A DNA stretch of 64,000 nucleotides from the NCBI GenBank assembly GCA_002415025.1, contig DIBR01000034.1:139079-203078 (forward strand), read 5' to 3'. This DNA comes from Spongiibacteraceae bacterium UBA5047. Lineage in GTDB: Bacteria; Pseudomonadota; Gammaproteobacteria; Pseudomonadales; Spongiibacteraceae. Below, piece by piece: positions 8,155 through 16,585 of the stretch (position 1 is the first letter of the stretch; the number at the start of each line of letters is the position of its first letter). The position numbers and the translations under genes are program-made. The notes beneath the pieces were generated by a model. It made no database searches. It saw only the letters and a program-made list of their open reading frames with translations, and was not told where the DNA came from.

Positions 8155-9627
8155 CTAGGCTGGCGAAAAGCGCCCCTCACTGATAGCCACTCGCCGGCCA
8201 CAGTATTCACTACTCATCATCTCAGCCATCACCGCCGCATCGTCGTTGTAAGCCACGGTGCGCTTGCCGTTATCAAGCGTTACCACCGCAACCCCACGCA
8301 GGGGATTGTCACCGTGATACAAAACGGTGCATCCCGCGACATCACCCTCACCGGCATCGGCAGCCACCAACTCAATCGGTGGCGCCTCTGTCTTGGCCTG
8401 GGCGGTGACATCGGCAAACCCGAAGCCCGCAGAGTTTGGCTCTGTCGACCAGACACCAAAGCCCTGCTTGGTGAGCATACCGCTGACCGATGTGACCAGA
8501 CCTTTGCTGCCGGGCTGTTCACGCAGTAGCTCGGCCATGCGGCAGGTGGATTGGAGTACGTAATTGTTCAGGGGGCCGCCGCCAAACGTCATACCACCGG
8601 TCACGGTAAGCTGGCGCCCGAGATCAACGCCCAACTCGCGCGCATAAATTTGTACGGCCGAGGGAAAGCAGCTGTACATTTCGAGCAAGTCCAGGTCTTC
8701 AACACTGACACCCGCCAATGCCAGCGCCTTTTCTCCGGCAAGCCGCGCACCCGCCGAGCCCGCAAGATCCACGCGCTGGGAGGTGTTCACCATATAGTTC
8801 GATTCAGTGCTGGCCAGCGGGAAAACCCACTTTTCACGGGGAATGCCCATGGCCTCAGCCTTGGCCACCGAGCAAAACAACAACGCCCCGGCCTGATCCA
8901 CATTCCATTGGGTGTTGTGGTATTTGGTATAGGGAAAAGCGAGCATTCGATTCTTGGCGGAAGCATTGCGAATGGCCGCAGCCTCCATACCGTCGCGATT
9001 CCAGGCATGGGGGTTGGATTTCGCCACCTCGCTAAAGGACTCGTAAAGCGCAGCAACGCGGTCGCGGTGGGCTTCAACATCTTCCCCCAGCGCCTTGCGC
9101 AGGGCGCTTTCCATAATGGCGTAGAAGCCAACCGGCATACCAAGGCCGGCGGCTGATTCAACCTCTGACCAGATTTCCTGCTCCGGCTCCAGCATGATAT
9201 CCGGCGAGTCTGACTGCTCCGTTTCGGTCACGGTCACACCCTGAATATCGGCTTGCAGCTGACGGAACTTGGCTTCGGCACCCACCACGAGGGCAGCGTC
9301 AATTCGGCCCGCCTGAATCTCGCGACAGGCATCGGCGAACAGGCTCTGCTGCAGGATACCAATTTCAGCCAGCACCGTTGTTGCCGTAGCACCAATAGCG
9401 TTTGCCACCAGCCGCGCCGGGTCGCTATAACCCCACACACCCTTGGGTACGCCGATACGCTCAACGGACGACAGCAACTCGGCACTGCCACAATCTTCGG
9501 CGGCGGCTTGAGCGGCACGAATCATCAACTTCAGGGCTTCGTCGGCCTTAGCCGGGTCGGCTTCGCGTTGATTGATTGCGCCAATGCCAACCAGGACGGG
9601 CGTGTTGGCGGCGAGTTGATCTGTCAT
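8155..9627 (-). CDS. Thiolase-like protein (TLP1 type)
   Basis: Thiolase-superfamily protein of 490 aa, longer than ordinary thiolases (about 390-400). A thiolase fold covers about residues 8-395 and a ~90-residue C-terminal extension (from about TAQAKTEAPP) matches the extra domain of type-1 thiolase-like proteins known from mycobacteria. The usual active site looks degenerate: the CASG-type nucleophile loop reads LQQSLFADACREI, and the GHP-type motif reads TFGGGPLNNY. It may therefore bind acyl-CoA without ordinary thiolysis. Start ATG 9627 has AGGAG upstream. It follows a P450 and an exported protein on the same strand. Confidence 0.8.
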   Translation of the reverse strand: MTDQLAANTPVLVGIGAINQREADPAKADEALKLMIRAAQAAAEDCGSAELLSSVERIGVPKGVWGYSDPARLVANAIGATATTVLAEIGILQQSLFADACREIQAGRIDAALVVGAEAKFRQLQADIQGVTVTETEQSDSPDIMLEPEQEIWSEVESAAGLGMPVGFYAIMESALRKALGEDVEAHRDRVAALYESFSEVAKSNPHAWNRDGMEAAAIRNASAKNRMLAFPYTKYHNTQWNVDQAGALLFCSVAKAEAMGIPREKWVFPLASTESNYMVNTSQRVDLAGSAGARLAGEKALALAGVSVEDLDLLEMYSCFPSAVQIYARELGVDLGRQLTVTGGMTFGGGPLNNYVLQSTCRMAELLREQPGSKGLVTSVSGMLTKQGFGVWSTEPNSAGFGFADVTAQAKTEAPPIELVAADAGEGDVAGCTVLYHGDNPLRGVAVVTLDNGKRTVAYNDDAAVMAEMMSSEYCGRRVAISEGRFSPA

Positions 9628-9671
9628 CGCTTGGCTCCTGATAAAGTAACGAGAGGTGTTTTAAGAGGGTT

Positions 9672-10349
9672 TTAGTCGGCCCTAACCAGCAAGGACACCA
9701 ACTCCGGCTTGCTGGCCTGCTGCCCCCAAACCGCAATGGCTACCGGCCCTTTGAAGCGCGCGAGCCCCTGAGGCAGCTCCATCATGGCAGACTTGACGGA
9801 GTCGACCAATGGCGTCAACGCCGGCAGGCGTTTGATATCGGCCTCTGACACGCCCAGGTCCTGCAAACGCTGCGCATCTATGGCAAGCAGTTCGATGCTG
9901 TCGAGTTCTGCGGCGAGTACATCGTCGATAGTCAACAGCCCGGTCTTGTCGGCGACGGCGGCATTACCCAGACGCGCCTTCAGACGCTGCCAGCTGATAC
10001 CGTCAGCAGACGCCCCGTTCAGAGCCAGCAACTGGCTATAAAGCGTGAGCATCGGCGCGAACATTGGCGACATGTCGGGTTCACTACTGGCAAGTAACAG
10101 GCCCGTCAGCGGCTTGCTTGATGCCCGCGCCGTTGTTTCTTCGATATAAACTGTTTCAGAACCTGAAAAATAGTCGGCAAACTCGGCACCTGCCGGCATG
10201 CTTGCAGGCCCGGCCCCAACGCCCGAGGCCGCCAGCGAGTTGGTGGAGACATCAATAGTCGGCTGAGAGAACGCAACAGGTGAATTCGCCAGCAATATGG
10301 CTGACATCAGTGCCGCAACTCCCGCCGGCACAAGACGGAATTTATGCAT
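9672..10349 (-). CDS. Exported protein of unknown function
   Basis: Hypothetical 225-aa protein with a clear signal peptide (MHKFRLVPAGVAALMSAILL, probable cut after AFS). The mature part is Ala/Leu-rich and mostly helical, with a segment LTIDDVLAAELDSIELLAID that recalls a helix-hairpin or docking region, but no family is recognised. It ends in VWGQQASKPELVSLLVRAD. It lies 44 bases upstream of the thiolase-like gene and 127 bases downstream of the P450 gene, all on one strand, so a role in the same pathway is possible but unproven. Confidence 0.65.
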   Translation of the reverse strand: MHKFRLVPAGVAALMSAILLANSPVAFSQPTIDVSTNSLAASGVGAGPASMPAGAEFADYFSGSETVYIEETTARASSKPLTGLLLASSEPDMSPMFAPMLTLYSQLLALNGASADGISWQRLKARLGNAAVADKTGLLTIDDVLAAELDSIELLAIDAQRLQDLGVSEADIKRLPALTPLVDSVKSAMMELPQGLARFKGPVAIAVWGQQASKPELVSLLVRAD

Positions 10350-10476
10350 TACCCGATTCCATTAAACGACCGGCCAGACACCGTGTGCCCGGCCAAAAAT
10401 GACTTTTCTTATTCGTGATGTTGTCACGGTTATAGCGGCCAGAAAAACCGAAGCGGATTACCGGCCGCCGGAAAGT

Positions 10477-11838
10477 TTAACCATTCAGGCGTTTTAAAAC
10501 CATAGGTAAATCGTCTACCGGCTTGGGTAGGGGAACGGTCTGCATAGCTGTACCAAAATTGGCAGGAAGCTCGAAATCGTAGCGCAGCAGAAATTGATGA
10601 AGGAAGTTCTTGGTCTGCATCAGCGCAAAGTGCATACCAATACACTTGTGGGCTCCGCCACCAAAACCAACGAAGTTAAAGGAATGGCGCTTGTGCTCGT
10701 TGCGCGGCTCCATCCAGCGATCCGGGTCAAATTTCTCCGGCTCATCCCAGTATTCAGCCATACGGTGCACATATTGGGGCGCTATAAACAGAATAGTATT
10801 AGCCGGAATATGGAAACCACCCAGCTCGCAATCGCGAATTGTTCGGCGCTGCATCATCATAACGGAGGGGTGCAGACGCAAGGCCTCTTTCACTGCCGCG
10901 TCGGCCAGCGGCATGCGGTCCAGATCTTCGTAATCCAGAAACCCCTTGCCGATACCTGCCGCTTCTTCGCGCAGGCGCTGGCGCCACTCGGGGTTTTGAC
11001 CGAGGTGGAACAGCAGATGGCTAAGCGCGCTGGTGGTTGTGTCGTGAGCTGCAAACAGCAGGAAGCTCATGTGAGCGACAATGTCCTGATCGCTAAAGTA
11101 TTCGCCGTCTTCAGTCTTTTCCTTGGCGAAATAGCTGAAGGTATCAGCGCCTTCGCTCGCACGACGCTCCTGAATCAGCTCACCAAAAAACTCGTGTAAG
11201 TAACGCTCGCCCTTTTTACCCTTGTAATGCAGGGTTCCGGGGATTTCTTTGGTAATTAGCCCCATCAAACCGTTGGCGATATCCAGAAAGGCCTTGTTCA
11301 GTTTTTCTGCACGCTCGTCATCTTTGTCCAGGCCCACAAAAATCGTGGCCGCGACGTCCAGCAGTGTCTGCTTAATCGCCGGAAAGAAATGGAAGTTCTC
11401 CTGACCATCCCAGCTTTCCACAGCGTCCTTTATCATCGGCGCCATGGTTTGGATATAGCCCTTCATGGCGTCATTCTTGAACGCCGTCTGCATCATACGG
11501 CGCTGAAAGCGATGCTCTTCATGGTCACGCAGCAACAGTGCGCCGCGGTAAAACCGGCCGAGCGAACCCGCGTATCCCATCTCTGCAGAGAAGTTTTTAT
11601 CTTTGTCGAGGTAGATTTGCTGATAGAGGTCCGGGCCGTTTAACAGCACCCCCTTGAACCCGGCCAACCCGAACTTGGAGACCGGTCCAAATTGCTGGTA
11701 TTGCTTGTCGATCGTCCCGTACAGGTCCTTCACCAAGCTAACGGTATGGCCGATCACAGGCAGACCAAAAGAACCCGGAATATGGTCAAGCTTGCGGTTG
11801 TCTTTTTCCAACTTGTAACTGGCTACTGCTTCGGTCAT
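10477..11838 (-). CDS. Cytochrome P450
   Basis: Heme monooxygenase of 453 aa. It shows the I-helix oxygen motif AAHDTT at about 263-268, the K-helix EALR at 318-321, the PERF-like region FDPDRWMEPRN, and the heme loop FGGGAHKCIG with the iron ligand Cys399. The N-terminus has no membrane anchor, so it should be soluble and need a separate ferredoxin and reductase, which are not in the window. ATG 11838 follows AGGAAGGG; the upstream in-frame start lies in promoter DNA. The sequence looks closer to the CYP51/CYP26/CYP120 side of the family, suggesting a sterol-, terpenoid- or fatty-acid-like substrate (inference). It is divergent from a TetR gene. Confidence 0.92.
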   Translation of the reverse strand: MTEAVASYKLEKDNRKLDHIPGSFGLPVIGHTVSLVKDLYGTIDKQYQQFGPVSKFGLAGFKGVLLNGPDLYQQIYLDKDKNFSAEMGYAGSLGRFYRGALLLRDHEEHRFQRRMMQTAFKNDAMKGYIQTMAPMIKDAVESWDGQENFHFFPAIKQTLLDVAATIFVGLDKDDERAEKLNKAFLDIANGLMGLITKEIPGTLHYKGKKGERYLHEFFGELIQERRASEGADTFSYFAKEKTEDGEYFSDQDIVAHMSFLLFAAHDTTTSALSHLLFHLGQNPEWRQRLREEAAGIGKGFLDYEDLDRMPLADAAVKEALRLHPSVMMMQRRTIRDCELGGFHIPANTILFIAPQYVHRMAEYWDEPEKFDPDRWMEPRNEHKRHSFNFVGFGGGAHKCIGMHFALMQTKNFLHQFLLRYDFELPANFGTAMQTVPLPKPVDDLPMVLKRLNG

Positions 11839-11892
11839 GAGGGCCCTTCCTGCCACGGCGTTGCCGAGGTCGTTGACGTTTATTTTGAACAG

Positions 11893-11921
11893 ATGATATG
11901 TAAGAACCCTAAACATATCAA
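11893..11921 (-). promoter_or_regulatory. Sigma-70 promoter of the P450 gene
   Basis: On the minus strand TTGATA (11921-11916) and TATCAT (11898-11893) are separated by exactly 17 bases. Transcription would start near 11886, leaving a leader of about 48 bases. A perfect inverted repeat TGATATG / CATATCA (11894-11900 and 11914-11920, 13-bp spacer) overlaps both promoter elements and may be a repressor site. Confidence 0.6.
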
Positions 11922-11935
11922 GCGTTCGATATAAA

Positions 11936-11953
11936 AACCAGAAAAATCTGGTT
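11936..11953. promoter_or_regulatory. Candidate TetR operator (18-bp palindrome)
   Basis: AACCAGAAAAATCTGGTT is a perfect inverted repeat, 7-bp arms with a 4-bp centre. Its last T is the first base of TATACT (11953-11958), the probable -10 of the TetR gene, and it lies 15 bases upstream of the P450 -35. This is a typical position for an autoregulating TetR repressor controlling a divergent enzyme gene. Confidence 0.6.
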
Positions 11954-11978
11954 ATACTGTCACACTTGTGCAAAAAAC

Positions 11979-12635
11979 ATGCTGAAGCAGAATCCGGGAG
12001 GGCCCTTGCGCAAGGTAGATCACGACAGCCGAAGAGAAGAAGTGGCTTCAGTCGCCTCCAGACTTATTGCCGAGCGAGGTTTGGAAGCACTTACTACGAG
12101 GGCACTGGCCAAGGAACTGGGCTGCTCTATTGGCGTACTGTCACACTACTTCAACAGCAAGGAAGAAATCGTACTGGCCGCCTTTCAGTGGGCAGATCAA
12201 AGCATTGACCAGCGCATGCAGGCCGCGATTGTCGACCAGGATATTTCACTCGACTACTTCATCCCCATGATTCAGGCAGGGCTGCCGCTGGACGAGGCCT
12301 CGGACCGCGAATGGCGAGTACGCTTTAATTTGTACAATTACTGCCTGACCCGGCGCGGCGAGGGCTTGAACGCCCAGATAGAAAAAACCAATCACTTTCG
12401 AGACCTGATGGTCGACCTGATCAGAACGTTGCAAGACAAGGGCGAAGTCCGACAGGACATCAGCCCCGAGCTAATCACCAAAATGGCGTTTGATATGGTG
12501 ATGGGAGCGGCTCAGAATCTGCTGCTGGTACCCATGGCCGACCGCCGCGATCATGCCCGCTACCTGTTCGATATCGTGGAGCAACTGCGCCCCAAAACCA
12601 CGGCGGCACCGGAAGCTGTGGCGGAAACCCCCTAA
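11979..12635 (+). CDS. TetR-family regulator divergent from P450
   Basis: Regulator of 218 aa with an N-terminal TetR domain (about 17-64: EEVASVASRLIAERGLEALT, then RALAKELGCSIGVLSHYF) and a BetI-like C-terminal domain. The ATG at 11979 lacks a good ribosome site; a TTG at 12006 has GGGAGGG only three bases upstream, so the true start is uncertain. Divergence from the P450 gene with an operator-like palindrome between them indicates it controls the P450 and itself. The inducing ligand is unknown. Confidence 0.87.
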   Translation: MLKQNPGGPLRKVDHDSRREEVASVASRLIAERGLEALTTRALAKELGCSIGVLSHYFNSKEEIVLAAFQWADQSIDQRMQAAIVDQDISLDYFIPMIQAGLPLDEASDREWRVRFNLYNYCLTRRGEGLNAQIEKTNHFRDLMVDLIRTLQDKGEVRQDISPELITKMAFDMVMGAAQNLLLVPMADRRDHARYLFDIVEQLRPKTTAAPEAVAETP

Positions 12636-12653
12636 CACCCGATCATTGGCCGC

Positions 12654-13622
12654 TCATTGAGCGTCGGTAAAGAACTCCCAGACCAAATCAGCAGCGTCGA
12701 CATCGCGATTATCGCCGCCGAGCAATTTGCCAAAGCGTGTATGGCGGCTGGGAAAAATATGACCTCCGCCTTCCAGCGTATAGAGCGCCACCTGTTTCTC
12801 CTGACCCCGCCACTGTTGAACACTGATCGTGCTGTCATCGCTCAGTTCGCTGTCAGGCAAACGACCCGGCATAGGTGCGCCGGTATACCCGGCCAGCCGC
12901 GCGAAATACTCTGCCGTTTGCTGAGCTGACTCAACCACGCCGCGACTGTCATCCCAGAGGATTTTAACGAGCCCACCCGCATAAGGGTTTACCGGGTCAT
13001 GCGTGCCGGCTACCAGCGCAACGTTCACCGGCTCGCCGGAAGGCTTGCAATCAAGGGTATTTGCAACAGGAAGATTGGACGCCATGGGTGCCACCCCGGC
13101 AACAAGATCAGGGGCTTCAAGTGCCAGCCGCAACGCCATATGGCCCCCGTTAGACAATCCGGTGGCATAAACCCGCTGGCGGTCAATACCGGCATTCGCT
13201 GCCAGCACGTCAACCAACCGGCGCACAAAACCGACGTCGTCAATATTGACGGTATTGGCGGTGTAGCTGGCCGTAGCGCGACAGTCGTTCCAGTGGCGTT
13301 CAAAACCATCCGGATAGACAAGCAAAAAACCTTGCTCGTCGGCCAAACGATCAAACTGTCGTGCGCCCATATCACGCATCGATAATCCGTCTGACATTGA
13401 GCCGTGAAACACCAGCAGCAGCGGCGGCTTTCGAGTCAGCGAAGCGGGCCGGTATACGTGATACCGGCGCTCACGCCCATCGTGTTGCAGGGAGTAAACT
13501 TCCAGCTCACCGTTCAGAGCGGGCCAGGCCGTAACCTGCGGAAACAACACCTGACGCGCATACAGCCAGAGTCCCGCCAGCAGCAGGACAATGGCGAGCA
13601 AGATAATCCACCGCTTCTTCAC
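12654..13622 (-). CDS. PHB-depolymerase-family esterase
   Basis: Alpha/beta hydrolase of 322 aa related to LpqC and polyhydroxybutyrate depolymerase-like esterases. An N-terminal helix (about 4-21) is an uncleaved anchor or signal peptide. The oxyanion region is VFHGSMSDG (71-79), the nucleophile Ser157 lies in TGLSNGGH, Asp209 in GTHDPVNPY, and His288 in LEGGGHIFP. Two Cys (114 and 192) could pair in the periplasm, as in feruloyl-esterase-like relatives. Start is GTG at 13622. The true substrate (polyester, feruloyl or short acyl ester) cannot be told from sequence. It is convergent with the TetR gene, 18 bases apart. Confidence 0.85.
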   Translation of the reverse strand: MKKRWIILLAIVLLLAGLWLYARQVLFPQVTAWPALNGELEVYSLQHDGRERRYHVYRPASLTRKPPLLLVFHGSMSDGLSMRDMGARQFDRLADEQGFLLVYPDGFERHWNDCRATASYTANTVNIDDVGFVRRLVDVLAANAGIDRQRVYATGLSNGGHMALRLALEAPDLVAGVAPMASNLPVANTLDCKPSGEPVNVALVAGTHDPVNPYAGGLVKILWDDSRGVVESAQQTAEYFARLAGYTGAPMPGRLPDSELSDDSTISVQQWRGQEKQVALYTLEGGGHIFPSRHTRFGKLLGGDNRDVDAADLVWEFFTDAQ

Positions 13623-13662
13623 GAGCCGTGAACCTCAAAGCCCGGGCCGCCAAACACAGGTA

Positions 13663-14538
13663 TCAGCGCGATTTGCCAATAACCTCGTCGGCGAACCAGC
13701 GCATGCCGGCAATTTTTTCATCCACGGTTTTATCATCAGGTTCGCTTTGATAAACATCGCGAAAGGCCACCAGCACTTCTTCAATGCCAATATCTTCCAG
13801 GCGCTTGATGCCATCCGGGCTGTAGGCATCTGCCGTCATTGCATGAAACTCGAATGGCAGGTGATCACGGCCGTATTCCTTTCGAAATTCATTGATCTGA
13901 TCGACCATCACTTTAATTGATGCCGCATCGCCACCGGCAGCAATCCAGCCGTCACCTAGCCGCGCGGCGCGGCGCAATGCCGGCTTGGAGTGACCACCTA
14001 CCAGTATGGGTGGCTTTTCAGTCGGCACGGGGCACAGTTTGATTTCCGGCAGATTAAAAATCTCGCCCTGATAACCAAAGTATTCGCCCGTCATCAGGCC
14101 GTTGATAATTTCGATAATTTCATCCAGACGCTTACCGCGCTTTTCCCAGGGCGTGTTGGTAACTTCGAAGTCCTCACCCCAGGGGCTAATACCCACGCCA
14201 TAACCGAAACGGTTGCCACTGAGCACCGCCAGGCTGGATACCATTTTTGCCAGAACAGCAGGCTCGTGTACGGCGGTTTTGTGTACCGAGGTGGTAAAGC
14301 GCAGGCTTGGGCTTACCGCAGCCAGATGCGACATCAGCAGGAAAGGCTCGATAAAAGGCACGCCATCAAGAAACTCCCGGCTACCGTCTGCATTATAGGG
14401 ATACTGCGAACTGGCCTCTTTGGGATAGCAGATGCTGTCGGGAAATGTCACCGTATTAAAGCCGAGCTCTTCGGCGGCTTTGGTCAACGGAATATATTGC
14501 TCCGGCGGACACATGCTGTGGTGGTATGCGAACTTCAT
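13663..14538 (-). CDS. LLM-class (probably F420-dependent) oxidoreductase
   Basis: Luciferase-like TIM-barrel protein of 291 aa. It resembles the F420-dependent LLM subgroup: MKFAYHHSMCPPEQYIPLTK start, the RFGYGVGISPWGEDF stretch, CPVPTEKPPILVGGHSKPAL, and RAARLGDGWI. Whether it uses F420 or FMN cannot be settled here; no F420 biosynthesis gene is visible in the window. Start ATG 14538 has AAGGAG six bases upstream. It lies 69 bases downstream of an alcohol dehydrogenase on the same strand, suggesting successive redox steps on one substrate. Confidence 0.82.
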   Translation of the reverse strand: MKFAYHHSMCPPEQYIPLTKAAEELGFNTVTFPDSICYPKEASSQYPYNADGSREFLDGVPFIEPFLLMSHLAAVSPSLRFTTSVHKTAVHEPAVLAKMVSSLAVLSGNRFGYGVGISPWGEDFEVTNTPWEKRGKRLDEIIEIINGLMTGEYFGYQGEIFNLPEIKLCPVPTEKPPILVGGHSKPALRRAARLGDGWIAAGGDAASIKVMVDQINEFRKEYGRDHLPFEFHAMTADAYSPDGIKRLEDIGIEEVLVAFRDVYQSEPDDKTVDEKIAGMRWFADEVIGKSR

Positions 14539-14607
14539 TGGGTGCTCCTTCCTGTCAGATTTGCTGCTGTCATTACGAATATTCGGCTGATCCGGATATT
14601 CCTTATT

Positions 14608-15630
14608 TTAGGTAGACGCCATGGTAACAATGACCTTCCCCGCCTGATCCGGTTGTTTAGCCACTGCCAGTGCCGCGTCAAACTGTGACAGCGGGAATCG
14701 ATGGGTCACCATCGGACCCACATCCAGACCGCTGTCGAGCATGGCAATCACATCGCCAAATTCCTTCGGGTAAGCCATGGAACCCCGAATCGTAAGCTCC
14801 TTTGCCATGATATGAAATACCGGGATCGCCGCCTCATCCTTATGCAGGGCAACGACAACAATACGTGCACCAAACTTGCAATTTTCAACGATACCCCTGA
14901 ATACGGAGGCGACCCCGGCGGCATCAATAAACACGTCGGACGCCGCTACCGGCATACCGTGAACGCTCTCTTCGCCCTGCGCAGATTTGATCTGCGCCCA
15001 GACATCCTCACGCCCGGCGTTGATGGTGGCACTGGCTCCCAGCCTTTGGGCTATGTCCAGCCGCCTGGCGGACAAATCTACCACCGTAATATGTTCAACG
15101 CCGCGATAGCGCAAAACGGCAACCACCCCCAGGCCGATAGGCCCGGCTCCAAACACCACCACCCGCTCGCCCGGCAGTGCTTCACTTTGATTTACCGCGT
15201 GCATGGCAACGCCCAGAGGTTCTACCAGCGCTCCCTGCTCATCAGACAAGCCGTCAGGTAACGGCAGTAATACTCCCGGCTCATGTGCATTTTTGACCAG
15301 TAACCGGCGGGTAAAGCCGCCTTCGCGACCGCCGTTACCGAGGTTGCCGGCCGCAACCGGATTGACCACGACGCGATCGCCTACCGACAGCTGCGTTACC
15401 CCGGAGCCCAGCGCCTCGATTCGACCCGATAATTCATGTCCCAGCGGCATCGGCTCACCGCCGGGGCCAGGCAAACCACCCATTGCGATATACGCGAGGT
15501 CACTGCCACAAATACCGCAGGCCGATACAGCCAGGACCGCATCGTTTTCACCCGGTTGCGGAGCGGCAACCTGTTCTAGGCGCACATCGTCAACACCGTG
15601 TACAAAGACCTGCTCTACGGTTTCGCTCAC
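14608..15630 (-). CDS. Zinc-type alcohol dehydrogenase lacking the structural-zinc lobe
   Basis: Medium-chain dehydrogenase of 340 aa, similar to threonine/sorbitol dehydrogenases. Catalytic zinc ligands are Cys38 (ACGICGSD) and His65-Glu66 (LGHE); the NAD(P) site is VVFGAGPIGLGVV. The segment where relatives carry four structural-zinc cysteines reads VNPVAAGNLGNGGREGG and has none, so only one zinc is expected. GTG 15630 is chosen for its AAGGAG site at ideal spacing. Its substrate, probably a secondary alcohol, is unknown. It precedes the LLM gene on the same strand and is divergent from an SDR gene. Confidence 0.88.
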   Translation of the reverse strand: MSETVEQVFVHGVDDVRLEQVAAPQPGENDAVLAVSACGICGSDLAYIAMGGLPGPGGEPMPLGHELSGRIEALGSGVTQLSVGDRVVVNPVAAGNLGNGGREGGFTRRLLVKNAHEPGVLLPLPDGLSDEQGALVEPLGVAMHAVNQSEALPGERVVVFGAGPIGLGVVAVLRYRGVEHITVVDLSARRLDIAQRLGASATINAGREDVWAQIKSAQGEESVHGMPVAASDVFIDAAGVASVFRGIVENCKFGARIVVVALHKDEAAIPVFHIMAKELTIRGSMAYPKEFGDVIAMLDSGLDVGPMVTHRFPLSQFDAALAVAKQPDQAGKVIVTMAST

Positions 15631-15756
15631 CTGCAACTCCTTAGCCTGTCGGCGCCATTTTTCAGCACCCGCTATTGAGCAATTGGCGCCCCGATGATAT
15701 TAATACAATTACATTAAAACAGACAGGCGCCGCGTTGCTGGCAAGTTCAGCAGTGC

Positions 15757-15773
15757 AAACCGCAGCGCGGTTT
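15757..15773. promoter_or_regulatory. Candidate operator of the SDR-TetR pair
   Basis: AAACCGC and GCGGTTT form a perfect inverted repeat around AGC. It lies directly upstream of TATAGG (15776-15781), a possible -10, and 32 bases before the SDR start. The third TetR gene (16586) is the likely binder. Short palindromes of this kind can arise by chance, hence modest confidence. Confidence 0.35.
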
Positions 15774-15804
15774 TGTATAGGTGCCTCCGGCAAGCAGGTG
15801 AACG

Positions 15805-16557
15805 ATGACAGGCAACCCCGTATTCGATTTCAGGCAGGCCACGGTGCTGGTCACCGGCGGCAGCAACGGTATTGGCGAAGGTATTGCGCGCGCCTTTCTC
15901 GCCGCTGGAGCCACGGTGCACATCACCGGCCGCGCAGCGAGTGCAGCTGACTATGACAAAGACCTGTCAGGCCTGCACTATCACTCGCTGGAAGTCTCCG
16001 ACAACGCCGCCATTGATGCACTGGCAACAACCATTCCCGCGCTCGACATCTTGATTAACAATGCCGGTGCCTCGCTTCCTGGCGGACGCAATGAATACGA
16101 GCCCGACGTATTTGAAGAGGCCATTCGCATCAACCTGACCTCGGCCTACCGCCTGGCACACGCATTTCTCCCGCAACTCAGTGCCAGCGAGTTTCCCGGC
16201 GGCGCCAGCATTATCGGGCTGGCGTCCATGAGCTCCCTGTTTGGCATCGAAATTGTGCCCGCCTACGGCAGTGCAAAAACAGGGCTGGTCGGCATGACAA
16301 AAGCGCTGGCCGTGGCCTGGGCCAAACACGGAATCCGCGCCAATGCGATTGCCGCCGGCCTGATCGAGTCAAACATGACCTCGGCCATGATGGGCATTGA
16401 GGAAATGACCGCACCCATGCTGGCACGCACGCCATTGCAACGCTTCGGGGTACCGGAGGATATCGCCAACCCTATACTCTTTCTCTGCTCACCCGCGGCA
16501 TCCTACATTACCGGCCAAACACTGGCAGTGGACGGCGGCTTTTCGGTGCAGGGATAA
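15805..16557 (+). CDS. Short-chain dehydrogenase/reductase (FabG-like)
   Basis: Classical SDR of 250 aa with TGGSNGIGEG near residue 18, NNAGA near 87, YGSAK as the catalytic Tyr/Lys, and the C-terminal SYITGQTLAVDGG typical of FabG-like enzymes. ATG 15805 has AGGTGA upstream. It is divergent from the alcohol dehydrogenase and followed after 28 bases by a TetR gene. A 3-oxoacyl or hydroxysteroid substrate is possible but not shown. Confidence 0.87.
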   Translation: MTGNPVFDFRQATVLVTGGSNGIGEGIARAFLAAGATVHITGRAASAADYDKDLSGLHYHSLEVSDNAAIDALATTIPALDILINNAGASLPGGRNEYEPDVFEEAIRINLTSAYRLAHAFLPQLSASEFPGGASIIGLASMSSLFGIEIVPAYGSAKTGLVGMTKALAVAWAKHGIRANAIAAGLIESNMTSAMMGIEEMTAPMLARTPLQRFGVPEDIANPILFLCSPAASYITGQTLAVDGGFSVQG

Positions 16558-16585
16558 TCATTTCTCGATCAGACGGCAAAAAACA

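Noticed and set aside
10372..10394. GC-rich hairpin between the P450 and exported-protein genes
   Set aside because: The stem depends on G-U pairs and the T run is on the wrong side for a minus-strand terminator.
10594..11199. 201-codon plus-strand frame inside the P450 gene
   Set aside because: Lies fully antisense to a clear cytochrome P450 with all motifs intact.
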